Position numbers and translations under genes: made by a program. 64,000 nt of DNA from Lyophyllum atratum (lineage: Eukaryota; Basidiomycota; Agaricomycetes; Agaricales; Lyophyllaceae). The DNA is taken from the NCBI GenBank assembly GCA_014905825.1, contig JACGCN010000001.1, positions 1,674,001 to 1,738,000 on the forward strand, given 5' to 3'. This document shows, piece after piece, positions 33,537-45,519 of this stretch (within the stretch, counting starts at the first letter, position 1; every line of letters begins with the position of its first letter). The notes below the pieces were generated by a model, which worked only from the letters and a program-made list of their open reading frames with translations, did no database searches and was not told where the DNA came from.

Positions 33537-33925
33537 TCCGATTTTAGTTGGAATATATTTTGATGATATTTCACCCATTAATCTGTGGGGAAAATATGGA
33601 ATATATTTGCGATATCATCAGACACATGTCCAAGGTAGAATCGACGTCTTTATCAAATATATTTATGATATCATCAGCTAAAAGCCCTTGGCAAAATCGT
33701 GATCAATTTTCTAATTTGATCCCTATAAATCTTGAGATGATATGTCGAACACATTGTGATCACAAGGTCGAGGATTCTATTCCTAAAATCCGTGATTTTA
33801 AGGCATCGGATATATCATGATTGTATTCAAAATACAATCCCACGTGTTACGTTTCTACACTCCGCGGCGACTCCTCATGATCCAAGATCTGGAATTATGT
33901 TGAGAGGAACTCGCTTCTATCGCAG
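33537..33925 (+). repeat. Dispersed AT-rich repeat, copy 1 (inverted relative to 51,850-52,245)
   Basis: Starts GATTTTAGTTGGAATATAT and is the inverted, mutated counterpart of sequence ending near 52,245. Shared landmarks are CATGTCCAAGGTAGAATCGA, GATCACAA, TACAATCCCAC and ACACTCCGCGGC. No coding frame is credible. It may be a non-autonomous element or an LTR; boundaries are approximate. Confidence 0.7.
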
Positions 33926-34505
33926 AATGCCAAGCTTGGTAGGCGGCTTGGTACGGGTGATTGGATGAAAAGGGGTACGGCGCTTTATTACAAGGGTGAT
34001 CGTGGGGAAGCGTGTTAAGGTGACGAAGAAAGAGGTGGGGATAGGAGCCACTGGCGGATGGCACCCTTGGAATCGGTCGCCGTCAATTGAAAGAAATGAC
34101 ATACTAAAATCGGTGACACTGAGTGTCGTCCCGATCCCACCATGCATATCGACTGTTAATCCATCCGCGCCTCGGTGAACTTGCATATGGAAGTAAGTAT
34201 ATATGGTCATATGCAAAAGGAAAAGAAGGAAAATAGAACGTACTGGCTGTTACGCACGCTGCTAGAGTCGCTGTAGATATCGACCTGGAGGTGAACGAGT
34301 GCTCCCCCATCCAGGTACATTTCCAGCGTCTGCAGGCGATATTTTGCGGGTGTGGGTTCTGTACCGGTACCTAGTCCAAAGACTAAATCTAGATCTGACT
34401 GAGATTAATTGAAAGAAAGTGTTACATACCTGTGCGTCCCGTTACGACTAGTTTCAGGTTTTCAGCAGTAGACAGCAGGCGTTGAGGGGGTCGCTCGATG
34501 GTCAT
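33917..34505 (-). CDS. Small hypothetical protein (151 aa)
   Basis: Three exons fit: 34505-34430, 34370-34254, 34179-33917 (152 codons with stop). Introns are GTATGT...CTAG (59 bp) and GTAACA...GCAAG (74 bp). The protein has LETMYLD-like and VDIYSDSSS segments, then RGADGLTVDMHGG and TDFSMSFLSIDGDR, suggesting a beta-rich fold. No family is recognised. The C-terminal 40 residues are basic and Pro-rich and overlap the dispersed repeat, so the true end may differ. A solo LTR lies 94 bp upstream of the start and may have displaced its promoter. Confidence 0.4.
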
Positions 34506-34598
34506 TTTACGTGCAATGGTGGTGGCGGCAGTAGAGTGATAGCGGTTTGTGCTCTTTGACAGCGGCTGGTGGTTGGAAGAGCCTGTGGTTAGAAAAGC

Positions 34599-34957
34599 TG
34601 TTAGAACAGGCAAGCGCAGGGATGTCAGGTTAGACAGCTACAAGCTGAAGTCCGAAGTTAGAAACTGGTTTATTGAGGAACTGACTGATCTACTCACCTG
34701 AAGTCCGAAGTTAGAAACTGGGGACTTCAGGTCAATCTAATCTACTATATATACTGTGCAGAAGGCTGTGTGCACTGGTTAGATGGTAGCTAAGGAAACT
34801 GATCTGGTCAACAGGCAGTGTAGTAAGTCACCATCAAGATGGTGATGCAACCAACACAGCCTGCAACACAGGAATGCTGTACAGTAACAACCATCAAGAT
34901 GGTTGATGGGAGATAGGTTGGGAACGAGATTAGATAGCCCAGAAGGCGTTTCTAACA
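34599..34957 (-). repeat. Solo LTR, family L1, reverse orientation, with AAAGC target duplication
   Basis: Reverse complement of the LTR at 32,166-32,523 with few changes. AAAGC flanks both sides (34,594-34,598 and 34,958-34,962). CACCATC..GATGGTG and ACCATCAAGATGGTTG small palindromes are shared by both copies. Confidence 0.92.
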
Positions 34958-34959
34958 AA

Positions 34960-35560
34960 AGCACCTTTGGTTTATAAGAATTCGAACTTGAAGAAGTGGT
35001 GGGATGAGTTGAACCATGCATTGGGTGAAGTGGTGCGAGATCTGCGCGAGTTCTGGGTACCAGGGGTCTTTTTCACCCGGACTTACAACCAACATGACGG
35101 AGCTGTATAAAGGAAAGGAATGCTTGTTCCTCTGGTCTGTGATATGCTTGCCGCACGTCAAGTATTGGGCCTTCTGGGTGTTACGACGGCACATTACTTC
35201 TGAACTTTTTGTGACAGAATCGATCAGGATGACATCGGTATCCTTGATCAGTCTGAATGGCCAGCAAAGGATGCGGAAAATGTCTGTCGTTTTGCCAAGC
35301 TCTGGAGGGATGGGGGGAGCGAAGCGGAACAGGAACAACTTTTCGAAGCTCACGGATTACGATGGTCAGCATTGCTGGATCTCCCCTACTGGAATCCAGT
35401 TCTGTATGCTATCATCGATTCAATGCATCTTGATCTCGGTCTATTCCAAAACCACCTACGTCGACTTTTCAAGATTGATCTTGTTACCGTGGTCCAGTAC
35501 ATGCCTACAGTTCTCCGTTCTACGAGCGCTACATCAACTTTTTCCACCGAATGAATATGA
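34960..35560 (+). pseudogene. tnp2-type transposase remnant (plus strand)
   Basis: Frames in this stretch include VCDMLAARQVLGLLG (about 35,136-35,180), DRIDQDDIGILDQSEWPA (from about 35,220), and GLRWSALLDLPYWNPVLYAI followed by DSMHLDLGLFQNHLR (35,355-35,460). The WS.LL.LPYW and D.MH.L.LGL blocks are typical of tnp2-like transposases. Several frame changes and the absence of the remainder mark it as a fragment. Its 5' side is cut by the solo LTR. Confidence 0.7.
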
Positions 35561-36059
35561 ATCAAAAAACGGTTCGTGAACTCTGTTATCGCATCCAAAA
35601 CGCAGACTCACCCTACTGAATTCAGGAGACCTGGAGTCCACCTTCATGCATAGTGTTGTGACGGCTCGGCTAGACGACACCTGTCTTGGCAAGCTGCATC
35701 TTCCATAGACTCCTGACCTGTCTCGTCTATCTAATCTAATCTGGTGTCTTGGGTGTGTGTCTAAGCTGATTGATGCGGGAGACGGCTTTAGGCGGCTTGA
35801 AGCCGATTTTTACCGGCTCCAAGCCAGGTCAGCTGGCTAACGACGAGGTGGAATTTGAATACAAATTACAATACAAAAAAAACGTCATAATGATAATGGT
35901 GTAATGAAAGGTGCGACAGTCAAGCAAGAAGAACGTGCAGTCTACAACATGTCGTATACTGACAGTGAGCATGGATAATAGGAGTGAGAACAGAGCTAGT
36001 AACAACGGTTGTCAATCAGCGGACAAAAAGGTGAAACAAATCGTCCTTCTCACCATAGA
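35561..36059. other. Intergenic; no feature seen
   Basis: About 500 bp with a GGCGGCTTGAAGCCG / CCGGCTCCAAGCC imperfect inverted motif near 35,790-35,825 and an A-run. Nothing else is recognisable. Confidence 0.5.
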
Positions 36060-37162
36060 TCACCAATCACTCGATAATGTATGTGAGGTTGATGATGGAA
36101 CCCCAAGATTGTCAGTTCCCACTGCCAGCAACTTTCCCGTCCAGTCAAAGACATGGTCGTTCATGTAGCCTGCATGATAGAAGGCATCGGAGAAGAGGTG
36201 GCGGATGTATTGATAGTCAGGTGTATCTTCAAAGGCCAGGTTCCGTGCGTAGTCCAAAAAAATGCGCAGCTCATCCGGAAGACCTGAGCATAGCTCTGCA
36301 CTTGACGTCCTAAGTTTGACCCGAAGGATACGGCTGTATTTCTGCCTCTGGGTTTTACCTTCAAGATTCTGCCATGGAAGCGTTCCGCGAAGGAAATATA
36401 TCAGAACATAAGCTAGAGACTCCAGATCATCGCGGTGGCTTTGCTCAAAGCCTTGGTGGGTATGAATGGAGAAGTAGCGTGCGGTGCCAAGGATGTTGCT
36501 GGTTTTTTGGCATGAGATATGTGAGTGGGTGGTGTCGTCGTGGTACTTCATAGCGAGTCCGAAATCAACAATATGGACCTCAGCATTTCCATTTGGGCCA
36601 AGGAGGAAATTGTCGGGCTTAATATCGCGGTGGATGTAGCCACGGGCATGCAAGTACTCGATACGGGTGATCTGAACATAGAACATGGTTATCAGCATCA
36701 GACAATACTAATACTAGGTATGAGATGCCTAGTACTCAAGATGAGGACATACCATTTGTTCAGCGACCAACAAAACTGTCTTCAAGCTGAAAACACGATT
36801 GCAAGTGTTAAAAATTTCCTCAAGGGAAGGTCCTAGGAGCGACATAACAATGGCTTTGTAGCCAGATTCTACGTCAAACCAGAAAGCGCGAGGAATACCC
36901 GGAGCGCGACCCAAGTCTTTATATATCTTCCACTCATTGCGCAGCTTCGACGGGTTGTGACTTGGTGGCTCCATTTTTACAGCCACTCCCGCTCCCGTGA
37001 TGACATCCTCAGCAAGATATACATCCCCTGCAGATAGTGCATGTTAGATCCTCATCCTACAGATGATAAGATATGAGACGCACCGAAAGCCCCAGCTCCT
37101 ATTTTCTTTTTAAGCCGAAACTTTCCACATACTCTGAAGACACCAGGAGGCAGATCCTCCAT
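36060..37162 (-). CDS. Casein kinase 1-like protein kinase (321 aa)
   Basis: Three exons: 37162-37084, 37027-36753, 36671-36060, introns 54 and 81 bp, 322 codons with stop. Kinase landmarks: Gly loop IGAGAFG, catalytic Lys in VAVKMEPP, MSLLGPSLEEIF (CK1-type hinge region), HRDIKPDNF, DFGLA, and GTARYFSIHTHQGFEQSHRD, the CK1 activation segment in place of APE (canonical relatives have GTARYASINTHLG.EQSRRD). Length fits a minimal CK1 catalytic domain without the long C-terminal tail or palmitoylation Cys pair. All catalytic residues are present. CK1 enzymes phosphorylate Ser/Thr in acidic or primed contexts. The gene is intact amid transposon debris, so it is either a host gene or a recently duplicated copy. 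Confidence 0.9.
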
Positions 37163-37517
37163 TGGGGATGACGATATGGATGCCAGTGTTGATACGAGGT
37201 GATGAATGGAATGCGGAGTGAAGGAGCGTGCAGGAAAGGAGGGGAATGATGGGCGTTAAGACAAGGTTGCAATGGTTCAACGTTCAACATTGATGATTCA
37301 ACATTGATGTAACTTCACACGTCTATTCTTATGCCATGACAGTAGGCGTGTGGAAAATGTTCAACAGAATCGTATGATTGTTCAGTTCAATCACAAGGTA
37401 AGAGTATCGGAGCCTTTACATATCATGTACAGTGGAAGAGTCATAGGTAGAGGAGTCCCACTTGCTAAATATCGTACATGTTTCCCATTTTGCATGTCAA
37501 AACAGACGTACCATGTA
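37163..37517. other. Intergenic between kinase and hAT gene
   Basis: About 355 bp. TTCAACGTTCAACATTGATG-type repeats occur near 37,276-37,310; otherwise unremarkable. I could not find a convincing hAT terminus here. Confidence 0.4.
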
Positions 37518-40500
37518 TCAACGTCCCCCAACAGTACGAAAGATCCTGTCAATGGCATCTTCCGCCTGATGTGCAGTCTCGGCATTGGCAAGCCCATCAA
37601 AGAGACGTGGAGCGACCTTGGCGTCAAGGGGGAGCTCAAGCATATCCTCCTCCCGGGTATTCATTCCGACGCTGAAATCGATGCCCTCATTACGGTAGGC
37701 AAATTTTAACATCTGTAATGCCTCGATGAGTATAGGGGCCAGGCGGTTTCGACGGTGCGTGTCAGTCTCTGCACTGGATGAGAAAGCACGTTCGCATGGG
37801 ACGCTTGATGATTGTATTGGGAGATAGTCGAGGGCCATCGCATAGATAGTTGGAAATTCTTCAGCGTGAGACTAAAAAAAGGGACAAGGAATAAGAAACA
37901 GTCGAAATTGAGCCATGATGAGAAGCGTGCTTACTTCCCAAAATTTGAGTATGTTTGTGTTCATATTCGAGCGAGCCCCAAACGCATACAAGTGATATTC
38001 GTCGTCAACAGTGTGTGTTTCTTGCATACTTGAGTCTGCCCAATCAAGGTCGGTGTCATGCATGATCAGATTAGATGGGAGTCCAAGATTGATCCACCCT
38101 TCTTGAGTCGCCATCTGGTTTGTGGAACGGCGTGAGGTAGCTGCTTCAGCAAGCGATGGAGAGAGCCGATCACGGTACTCCGTCATCTATTGTGAGAATG
38201 AGCAAAGGTGGCGGTAGCACAACGCAACCAAGTCATACCACATCTTTGATAATCTTTTGGCCGTTGGTGAAGAATTCGACTCCCCAGTGCTCCCGCACCC
38301 AGGACATCCGTATTCCCGGATGTAAGACTACACAAAAAATATCAGCATGCAAGGAATTAGGAGCTTATGAGGCGTAGGAACACTCACATAAAGCAATGAC
38401 ATAGGCATTGGTCGAGTCTAACTTTTCATAGTACTTGTACGCATAGTTCAAACCCGTCTGGATGTATGATGCCAGGGCGGGCTGAGAATCCCTTAGTTTC
38501 TCTCACGCCGACATGAAGCGCTCCAGAGTTGGGATTGTGCCAGCCAGAACAGGAGTCTTCTCCTTACTCAATGTCTGCTGCACAGCGTGGGGGTACTGAA
38601 AAGCATAATCAACAATGATAATTATTGCTCGTTGCGAATTCAGTCAAATACCTGCAGAATTGCGACAATTTCACCAACTCGTTGCCAGTCTTGTGGAGTC
38701 AACGCCAAGTGCGACAGAGGGGTGCCCTGAGGATCAAGATCAAGAAAGCGTTTCAGGGGCTGGAATGTGCAGTCAGCCAAGTACAAACCCTGGGCAGCAT
38801 GAGGATGACTTACCTGGCGCATCTCCAAAAGCCTGAGAAACATTTGGTAGGTAGAGTCCCAGCGGGTTTTCACGTCCAGCAGGAACTTCTTGGGCCGAAG
38901 GGTGACGACAGTACCTTGACTATCCTGCCACCATCTGAGATCGTTGCCAGCGGTGATCATGGCATCCAATGCGGTCTGTCGCTGGCCGGAGGCACGCAAT
39001 GCTCGGATAAGGGCGCGAGCCTTCTTCACGAGATCAGGCATCTCAGCATCAGCATCGGCAGCAGCCCCAGCACCCCCCGCACCAGCATTACCCCCAGGGT
39101 TAGCTATACCTAGACCGCCTGCTCCCTGATCAACATCATCATCTCCGCCACCTTCGTCATCATCGTCATCGTCATACAAACGGCTTTCCTCGTCCTCGTC
39201 CCCTGCCTCCACTTCTGCCGCATCCTGACTCAAAGCCGCTATTGTATGTTGAGCGCAAAGATTAATGATATGAGGAAAACATCGTATACGCTTCTGTCGG
39301 TGGTCAAATGCCATGCCAGGGTCACGTTCACGATATATGTCGGAGAGATGCTGGAGGAAAGTGTCATTGTTTGTCGCGTTATCCATAGTCCACCATCCAC
39401 GCTGAGGCAAACCATCAGATAATATATAGGCTGGTCAAGTATAGATACACACGTTTCCTGTAACGCCAGCTCTCTCCAGCATCGCGTACGTAATTCTGGC
39501 TAGGTTCTTGCCGTCATGCTTTCCATAGACTGGGTGAAAAGCAAGAATAGAGGAATCGAGAGCTAGGTCCTCGCCAATTCCCTGTGCATTGACCCGGCGA
39601 AAGGTTAACCAATGGACCGTGATGCAGAGGTACGACTGTCTCTTCTTATCAGACCACATGTCCGTTGTGAAGCTCAGGGCGCCTTCGGCTTTCTAGTTGC
39701 AGACAAGATAAGCCTTTAATTAATACTAAAATTTGAATGGTACATACATTGAGAGCGGCTTTGAGCTCGCGGAACCAAGTTCCCCAAGACGCAAGAATAT
39801 TTGCACGGACCTTATCCCGGTGAGGGATCTCTTCTTCAGGAAAATCTTCTCGGAAGAGCGAGAGAAGTGCCCTGAATTCGACATGGTCACTGACACTGAT
39901 CGACTGAAAAGCAAAGATGAGCGTCAGCACCAATGCAGACTAAAGCATAAGAAGAAATGTATACCTGATCTGTTGCCACAATGAAACGGACAAGCTGTCG
40001 GTCGAAGCGATCTCGGGAGAACGGCGTGAGGGTCTGTGAACGTACTGCCTTCGCAGCCGCTGCCGCTGAGCTCGGGAGTTGATTAACCCAACCCTTCTCA
40101 AGGCACATGCGCTCATACACATCCCTGTGATAGTTATCAAGGTGCACCCGGAGGGTTCCCGTCGACGAGCCCCAGGAGTAAGCAAAATTACGAGGAGGCA
40201 CAAGGCCGCCGGGAGCCAACGATTCCTTTCTATCAAAAGCAGGGGGTGATTAATATATAACGGTAAGAATAAGTCCATGACTTACTCGCACTCGAGGCAG
40301 AGGCGCATCGGCCCTCCTTGCTTCTTGCGCGAAAAGAAATGCTGTATATCGTGAGCTACGCGGCTGCTTGCCGTATCGCTGGAATCGGCGGAAGGTGCCA
40401 TAAGAATCTGGCGGATGGGAGGTCGGAGCTGCTGAGAGGATGCGCCTGATGGTGTCACGTAAGAAGTCAGTAAAAGGAAACGAGGAAAGAGAGATGGTTA

Positions 40501-40663
40501 ACTTACCTTCAGCACGGACCTGAGGATTGCCAGATGGTGGCGTGGCGACAGCAGAGTCGGTTTCACTGTCAGAGACATTGATAAGAATTGTTTCGCGTTC
40601 AACGTCAGGTAAAGCAGGACCCGGGCGGGCTGCTGCCCTAGAGCGTCCAGCACGAGGAGCCAT
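37518..40663 (-). pseudogene. hAT-superfamily transposase, 11 exons, one nonsense codon (858 codons)
   Basis: Exons: 40663-40507, 40445-40286, 40229-39965, 39903-39748, 39692-39453, 39401-38814, 38759-38652, 38595-38388, 38327-38239, 38186-37935, 37871-37518; every junction keeps phase. N-terminal BED-type zinc finger: FFSRKK..., CLEC, then LRVHLDNYHRD. Catalytic region: FTTDMWSD (first Asp) and WWTMDNATNND (second Asp). An Asp/Gly-rich insertion follows IRCFPHIINL; then WWQDSQ and TRWDSTYQM. The C-terminal dimerisation domain has MALDYLPIQSSSVPCERAFS. The only defect is TGA at 38,505-38,503 (codon 589), in RFMSA-stop-EKLRDSQP where relatives usually have Trp (from memory). Likely recently inactivated; it could still supply a truncated protein. 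Confidence 0.88.
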
Positions 40664-41417
40664 GAAAGATATGAGATAGCTGTGGGTGCTAGGTGAGATG
40701 GGAGAGTTTATATATCTTTCGATGCGGAAACCACCGACTTATTGTTCCGTCATGCGGACGCCCGTCCTTGCCCTGTCTAATTTTGGAGGTATTGCAGTGA
40801 AGATTGGTCCTAAGAGCGACGGACAAATGGGCATACGCGGCCAGAAAACCAGCAGACACATCCTGTGTTCAAATGTGACGTTAATACGAGGGAAGATGTT
40901 CACAGATGGAGGAGTTACTCACCCATTGCAGACCCTTTCTGAGGGATGGGCGTGTTGTAGGCATGTGGACACTAGTAATTGACATGTGTCTTTGCCTTAG
41001 AAGGGTCATAACGCCAGCACAGAGTAAGAATACGATGGGAGATGTGGAGTCGTGGGCACAGTATCAGCGGATGTAGCAGCGGAAAGACAAGCGACGTGCA
41101 ATGCGTGGCATGCAAATTGCACAAGGGGACCATCATCTACATGTAAGTAATAATAAGCATACAGACGGAGCTCCACCGGATATCCATAACTCGTCTTCTC
41201 AGCGTGAAATGATACATTCGTGGAGCCTGAGGAGCGAATGAGAAGGGAAGGCGCATAGCTTGATGGTGAATCGAACGCGGCAGAGCGAGTCAGGCCCATA
41301 CGCGTCTGCCTTCTGACCGTGGGAATACATGGACAACTTGTCCATTCAGACAGGGCAAAATTCCTGAGAGCGCTCAGACCATGGTGATTACGCCTACTTC
41401 GACATTGACAATTTACA
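40664..41417. other. Intergenic; no feature seen
   Basis: About 750 bp between the hAT start and the dioxygenase gene end. Only short unconvincing frames occur, and no TIR or tRNA was recognised. Confidence 0.5.
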
Positions 41418-44400
41418 TTACATATCCACTTCAGTATCAAAGTGTTCCACCTGTCCAGTTCTATGATCACCGTCATCAAAAACATTCATGAAAAGTGAAT
41501 GGTTCCAGTGGTTACGCTGCTGTACCCATGATGTAGCTGAGATGTCGGAATGGAAAACCAGTGACATACGATGTCCTCTGAAATGCGTATTGAAGTGGCT
41601 CAATTTGGAGGAAGCGAAGATGATGACGTCACCGTTCTTCAGCTCAAGAGCGAGTCCAGGTTCCTCAAGACAGAGGTCCCCTCCCTCGCAGTCCTTGTTC
41701 GTTGCTACAATGACCATGCAGAGCTTGAGATCCTGATAATCTCGGTGAATAAGGGTGGTGACGTTGATGTTCAGAACAAAGCCCCCGAAAGGATATGCTG
41801 GAGAGAGTCCATCACCAGGAAGAACGTCGACATATCGGGATAACACCTCATACTCCACGGGGAGTAGTTCTTCTAGCTGGGTCCAGTTTAGCATAGAAGA
41901 ATGAATAAATGAAGGAACGGATTAACATACCACACTTCTTTGCCACTCAAACAGGCTCGCCAAAGCAATTTGAAGTTGCTCGTATGCTTGAATATTCTTC
42001 TGAAGCTCCATAGACGTGCGAGGGGTACACTGTGCAGTGTTATAGCGCTTCTTCCCCTCTCGCTTCAGTGCCGCAGGATCGATGTCGGAAGGTGCCCCCT
42101 TACCCTATGAGGTAAAACTTCTATGAAGAAAGAAAAGATACAGATTTGAATATGACTTACGCTGACGTGATACCGATTCCACCATGCGAAATGCGTATGA
42201 CAGAATTTGCCACTCTCCCCTAGCACCTCCGAGTCTGTATGCATGAGGACGCCTGGCTGTATCATGCTTAACTTGTCCAATAGAGGGTCTCTGATATGCT
42301 CTGGCATATCAGGGATAACAATAACCATGGGGTTTCCATGCTTATCATTGACCCTCAAACGGCGCCTGCAAAGAACATAAATTTATGGAACTTGTCATAC
42401 TTAGAGACCACATACCCTTCCAGATTGTCATGGCTAAGCTTGACGTACGCCTTTCCATCAGTCTTCGCCCCTAAGGACAGCTGATTGATAATCTATAATA
42501 GTGGAGTTGATAGAACTTGTAGAAATAGATAGGTAAGAGCGTACCTTCTCCTGGAAGTCTTCGAGGGACTTGCAGGTTACAGCCTCCTGGACATATCTCC
42601 TCTGCCTTTGCGTATAGCGGTAGCGTTTCTTCTTATTTTTAGGAGAGAACTTGATCTTGGAGTTTGTCGGAAGTTCTGGATCGAAAGGCGTTTCTACAAC
42701 GTAGAGTTTAGAAGGATCGCTAGTAAATGTGGGCGTTTCAAGCGCCTGCATGGCAAGTTCAAAGTTGTCGCTAGGGCCAGGAGGGGCTGGAAGGATGGCA
42801 GGCGGTGGGGGAATGAAGGCGGTGGATGGACCAGAAAAAGGCGTGTTATATAAAGAGTGCTGCATCAAGTAAAACGGATATGGTTGAGCACGCGAGTTGA
42901 CATTTCTGTAGGCCTCACTCCAGTTCTGGATGGAACGTGGCTTGTTGATAGCACTATTTGGCAAAGGATGTCAACTGGAGTCAAATGAATGTGATAGGAT
43001 GCTCACTTGAAGATTATCGAGTCAAAAAACTCGTCGGAACGTACAATGTCGGAGGCTTCGACCTCGGAGGAAATGCCTTGAGATGTTAGGAGAATGGTGC
43101 CGAACAGGGTTAAAAAGGTGATGCGGTTCGCTCTCTGTAAAAGGACTACCGCAGGTATGACGTATTTTATTACGCTTCTTCCAATTGCCATATCTGGAAA
43201 ACATGGATTAAGTAAATATTCCGCTGATAATAAGAAAAGACAAACTGGGATCTGGACACCGTATGAGGTGCTGAAGACGTATGGCCATGTCATGGGTAAT
43301 CTTTCGTATCTTACCTCGAAGCTGGGCAACAGCAAGGATGGCAAGGAGGTAGATGGTTCCTGGATGTAAAACATTTCAGAATAGGACGCAATTTTAGATT
43401 GAATAGAATGAAACGGCATACCAGCACTCGCAAACAGGGTATACTTCGCCCCATCATCAACATATCGTTCGAGCGTCTTCCAGCTCTTCGTAGATTTGAT
43501 CTTTTTGAGAACGGTGGTCTTCTTCTCGCCAGTAGAGCAAGAGACACTACGCGAGAGGCGAGGATGAGTCTGCGTCCATCAAAATAAAGGTAGATACCCA
43601 CCTGATAACCTTGCATCTTAGAGCTATACAACTTAGCATATAGATGAAGTCAGCAGATGCGGCGGTTTGGTCAGCTCGGGCGCATCTCTCTGCAAGGAAT
43701 TGAAGGGAATCCACAGCCATGATGCTATTGGTGTCGGAGGCAGGGGTTTTGCCCTGCAAAGCGTTCAAAACAGCTTGGACATCATTGCCGGAGCCCTCAA
43801 TTAAGAGGATGTCTTCAGCAGATGTCGACAACGTGGTCATAAGGTGCTGAGCGATATCAGGTAACGCCGGATTCTCGGGTTCAGGCTGGAGAAGTTGCAA
43901 GCCAGAAGCTAGCCCGTCCACTTCGCCGCTGCCGTGGATGGAGTTCTCGGATGGATCACCATCCTGAGGAGCCTGAAAATCCTGCTCGAGTCCCTGGGAA
44001 TCAAGTTCGTTGTCCATCCCGTCGACGTTGGAGACTCCATAACGAGGTGCATGGATCCAATTGGGAGGTACCATCCCGCCGCGGTTACAGCTGCTGCCAC
44101 TTCGTCTGCGCCGCCGTCTGCGAGGGCGAGGCCCACGACCACTACCTCCCCCGCTTCCACTGCCTTGATCTCGACCTCTACCGCGACCGGCACCTCTACC
44201 GCGACTTCGACTTCTACCCCAACTTCGACTTGAACCGCGAGGCCCACGACCACTACCTCCCCCGCTTCCGCTGCCTTGATCTCGACCTCTACCGCAACCG
44301 GCACCTCTACCGCGACTTCGACTTCTACTCCAACTTCGACTTGAACCCGCACTTTGACTTCTACCGCGACTTCGACTTCGACCTCCACCGCGACTTTGAC

Positions 44401-45519
44401 CCGTAGCTCTGCCACTGCTCCCTTCTCCATTCCCACCTTCTCCATCTGATCCCATTCCTCGGTGCTGTCCTCCTTCATCATTGAGCCCAGGGTCTTCTCG
44501 GAATTCACCCCCATTCCCCACAAGGTCACGGTCATCTCCCTGCTCCTCGTTTCCCATCGAAACATCTGATTCGTAGTGGTCATGATGCGGATTGGGATGG
44601 AAGTCCGGGTTGAAAAATCCGTCCGAAAGAGTGTCAAAGAAATCGTCAGAAGAAGGGTCAATAGGATCTGATGACCCGTCGAAGGCATCCGAATAAATGT
44701 CGAAGGGGTCCAAAGAGTCGGAAGAAAAGGGGAAGACAGATGTGCTGGGAGAAATGGAAGGGCGGGAGGGGAGATTGGATGTGACAGTACGTGATAGGGG
44801 CGGTGTCCAAGTGGGCGACGTTCTCCTCCCAGGACTTCGCCGGCCACGCCTACGGTCCAGATTTCGCATTCTCGGGCTCAAGCTTCGAGAGTTAGATGAT
44901 CGGCGGGGCCACCGTTGTGACTGGTGGAGGAAGGAGGTCAACAGAGGGGTCGGACTGCATGATCTATCCTGTCGCACATGGAGGCGCCGTGGCCGGAAAG
45001 GAGTGGATGGTGGCTAACAGTGGAAGTGAGGGACTGGGTAATATGTAAACTTGGGATGAGTAGTACTTACAAATTTATCCATATCCAGATATACAGACTG
45101 TGACAACCTCCGGTCATGTGCTGAAACGGGGGTTGACATCGGCGGTGAAAGACGAAACGGCGACGAGACGAGTCCGGAGAAGGTCAGCGGCGTGAACTCG
45201 GGACGCGTGGTTGGTGTCACCAGAAAAGCCGACGGTCTTCGTGTGGGAGTGACCGGCACTGCGGTGTTGGGTGTTTGGAAGCCCAATGAAACCGGGGAGG
45301 GCAAATGGCGTTCATGAACTCTCTGCGGAACTCTCTGCGGGTACCAACAAGTTGAAGCACAGCAGAACTTGGTATTATTGTGTGAAAACTTACCCGTCTT
45401 GGAACAACCAAAGTATCTTCCAGCTTCTGAGCAATGGTGCGTAATCCAGGCGGCAGAGCGTGATCATGATGCAGGTATGACAAGAGAGCCGCAGTTTCCT
45501 CGGAGGTGAGACCAGACAT
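41418..45519 (-). CDS. TET/JBP-type 2-oxoglutarate/Fe(II) dioxygenase with long N-terminal extension (1,160 aa)
   Basis: Eleven exons: 45519-45394, 45334-45071, 45013-43602, 43546-43422, 43359-43315, 43193-43007, 42953-42545, 42492-42416, 42365-42161, 42104-41931, 41876-41418; total 1,161 codons. The catalytic jelly-roll is in the last exon: H1052-x-D1054 (LIHRDYQD), a GGDL turn, NGDVIIFASS, distal H1102 (KLSHFN) and R1111 (GHRMSLVFHSD) for 2-oxoglutarate. This is the TET/JBP pattern; family members oxidise 5-methylcytosine (TET) or thymine (JBP). The N-terminus is Ser/Pro/acidic, then an RGRG/RSRS region with a 111-bp internal tandem repeat (44,126-44,347). A middle domain (TVLKKIKSTKSW..., IYLLAILAVAQLR, VIKYVIPAVVLL) resembles an Agaricomycete family near KDZ elements (memory). 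The start could be 45,579. Exon 5 is flanked by a 121-bp intron that may hide a small exon. All ligands intact. Confidence 0.85.

Noticed and set aside
37518..40663. Recognisable hAT TIRs and 8-bp target duplication around the transposase
   Set aside because: No matching inverted ends were found by eye in 37,160-37,517 or 40,664-41,400, so no element boundary is claimed.
43909..44847. Val/Glu-repeat frame and plus-strand frames opposite the dioxygenase exon 3
   Set aside because: Shadow frames of the RGRG/RSRS-coding repeat; the exon 3 frame connects in phase with ten other exons.
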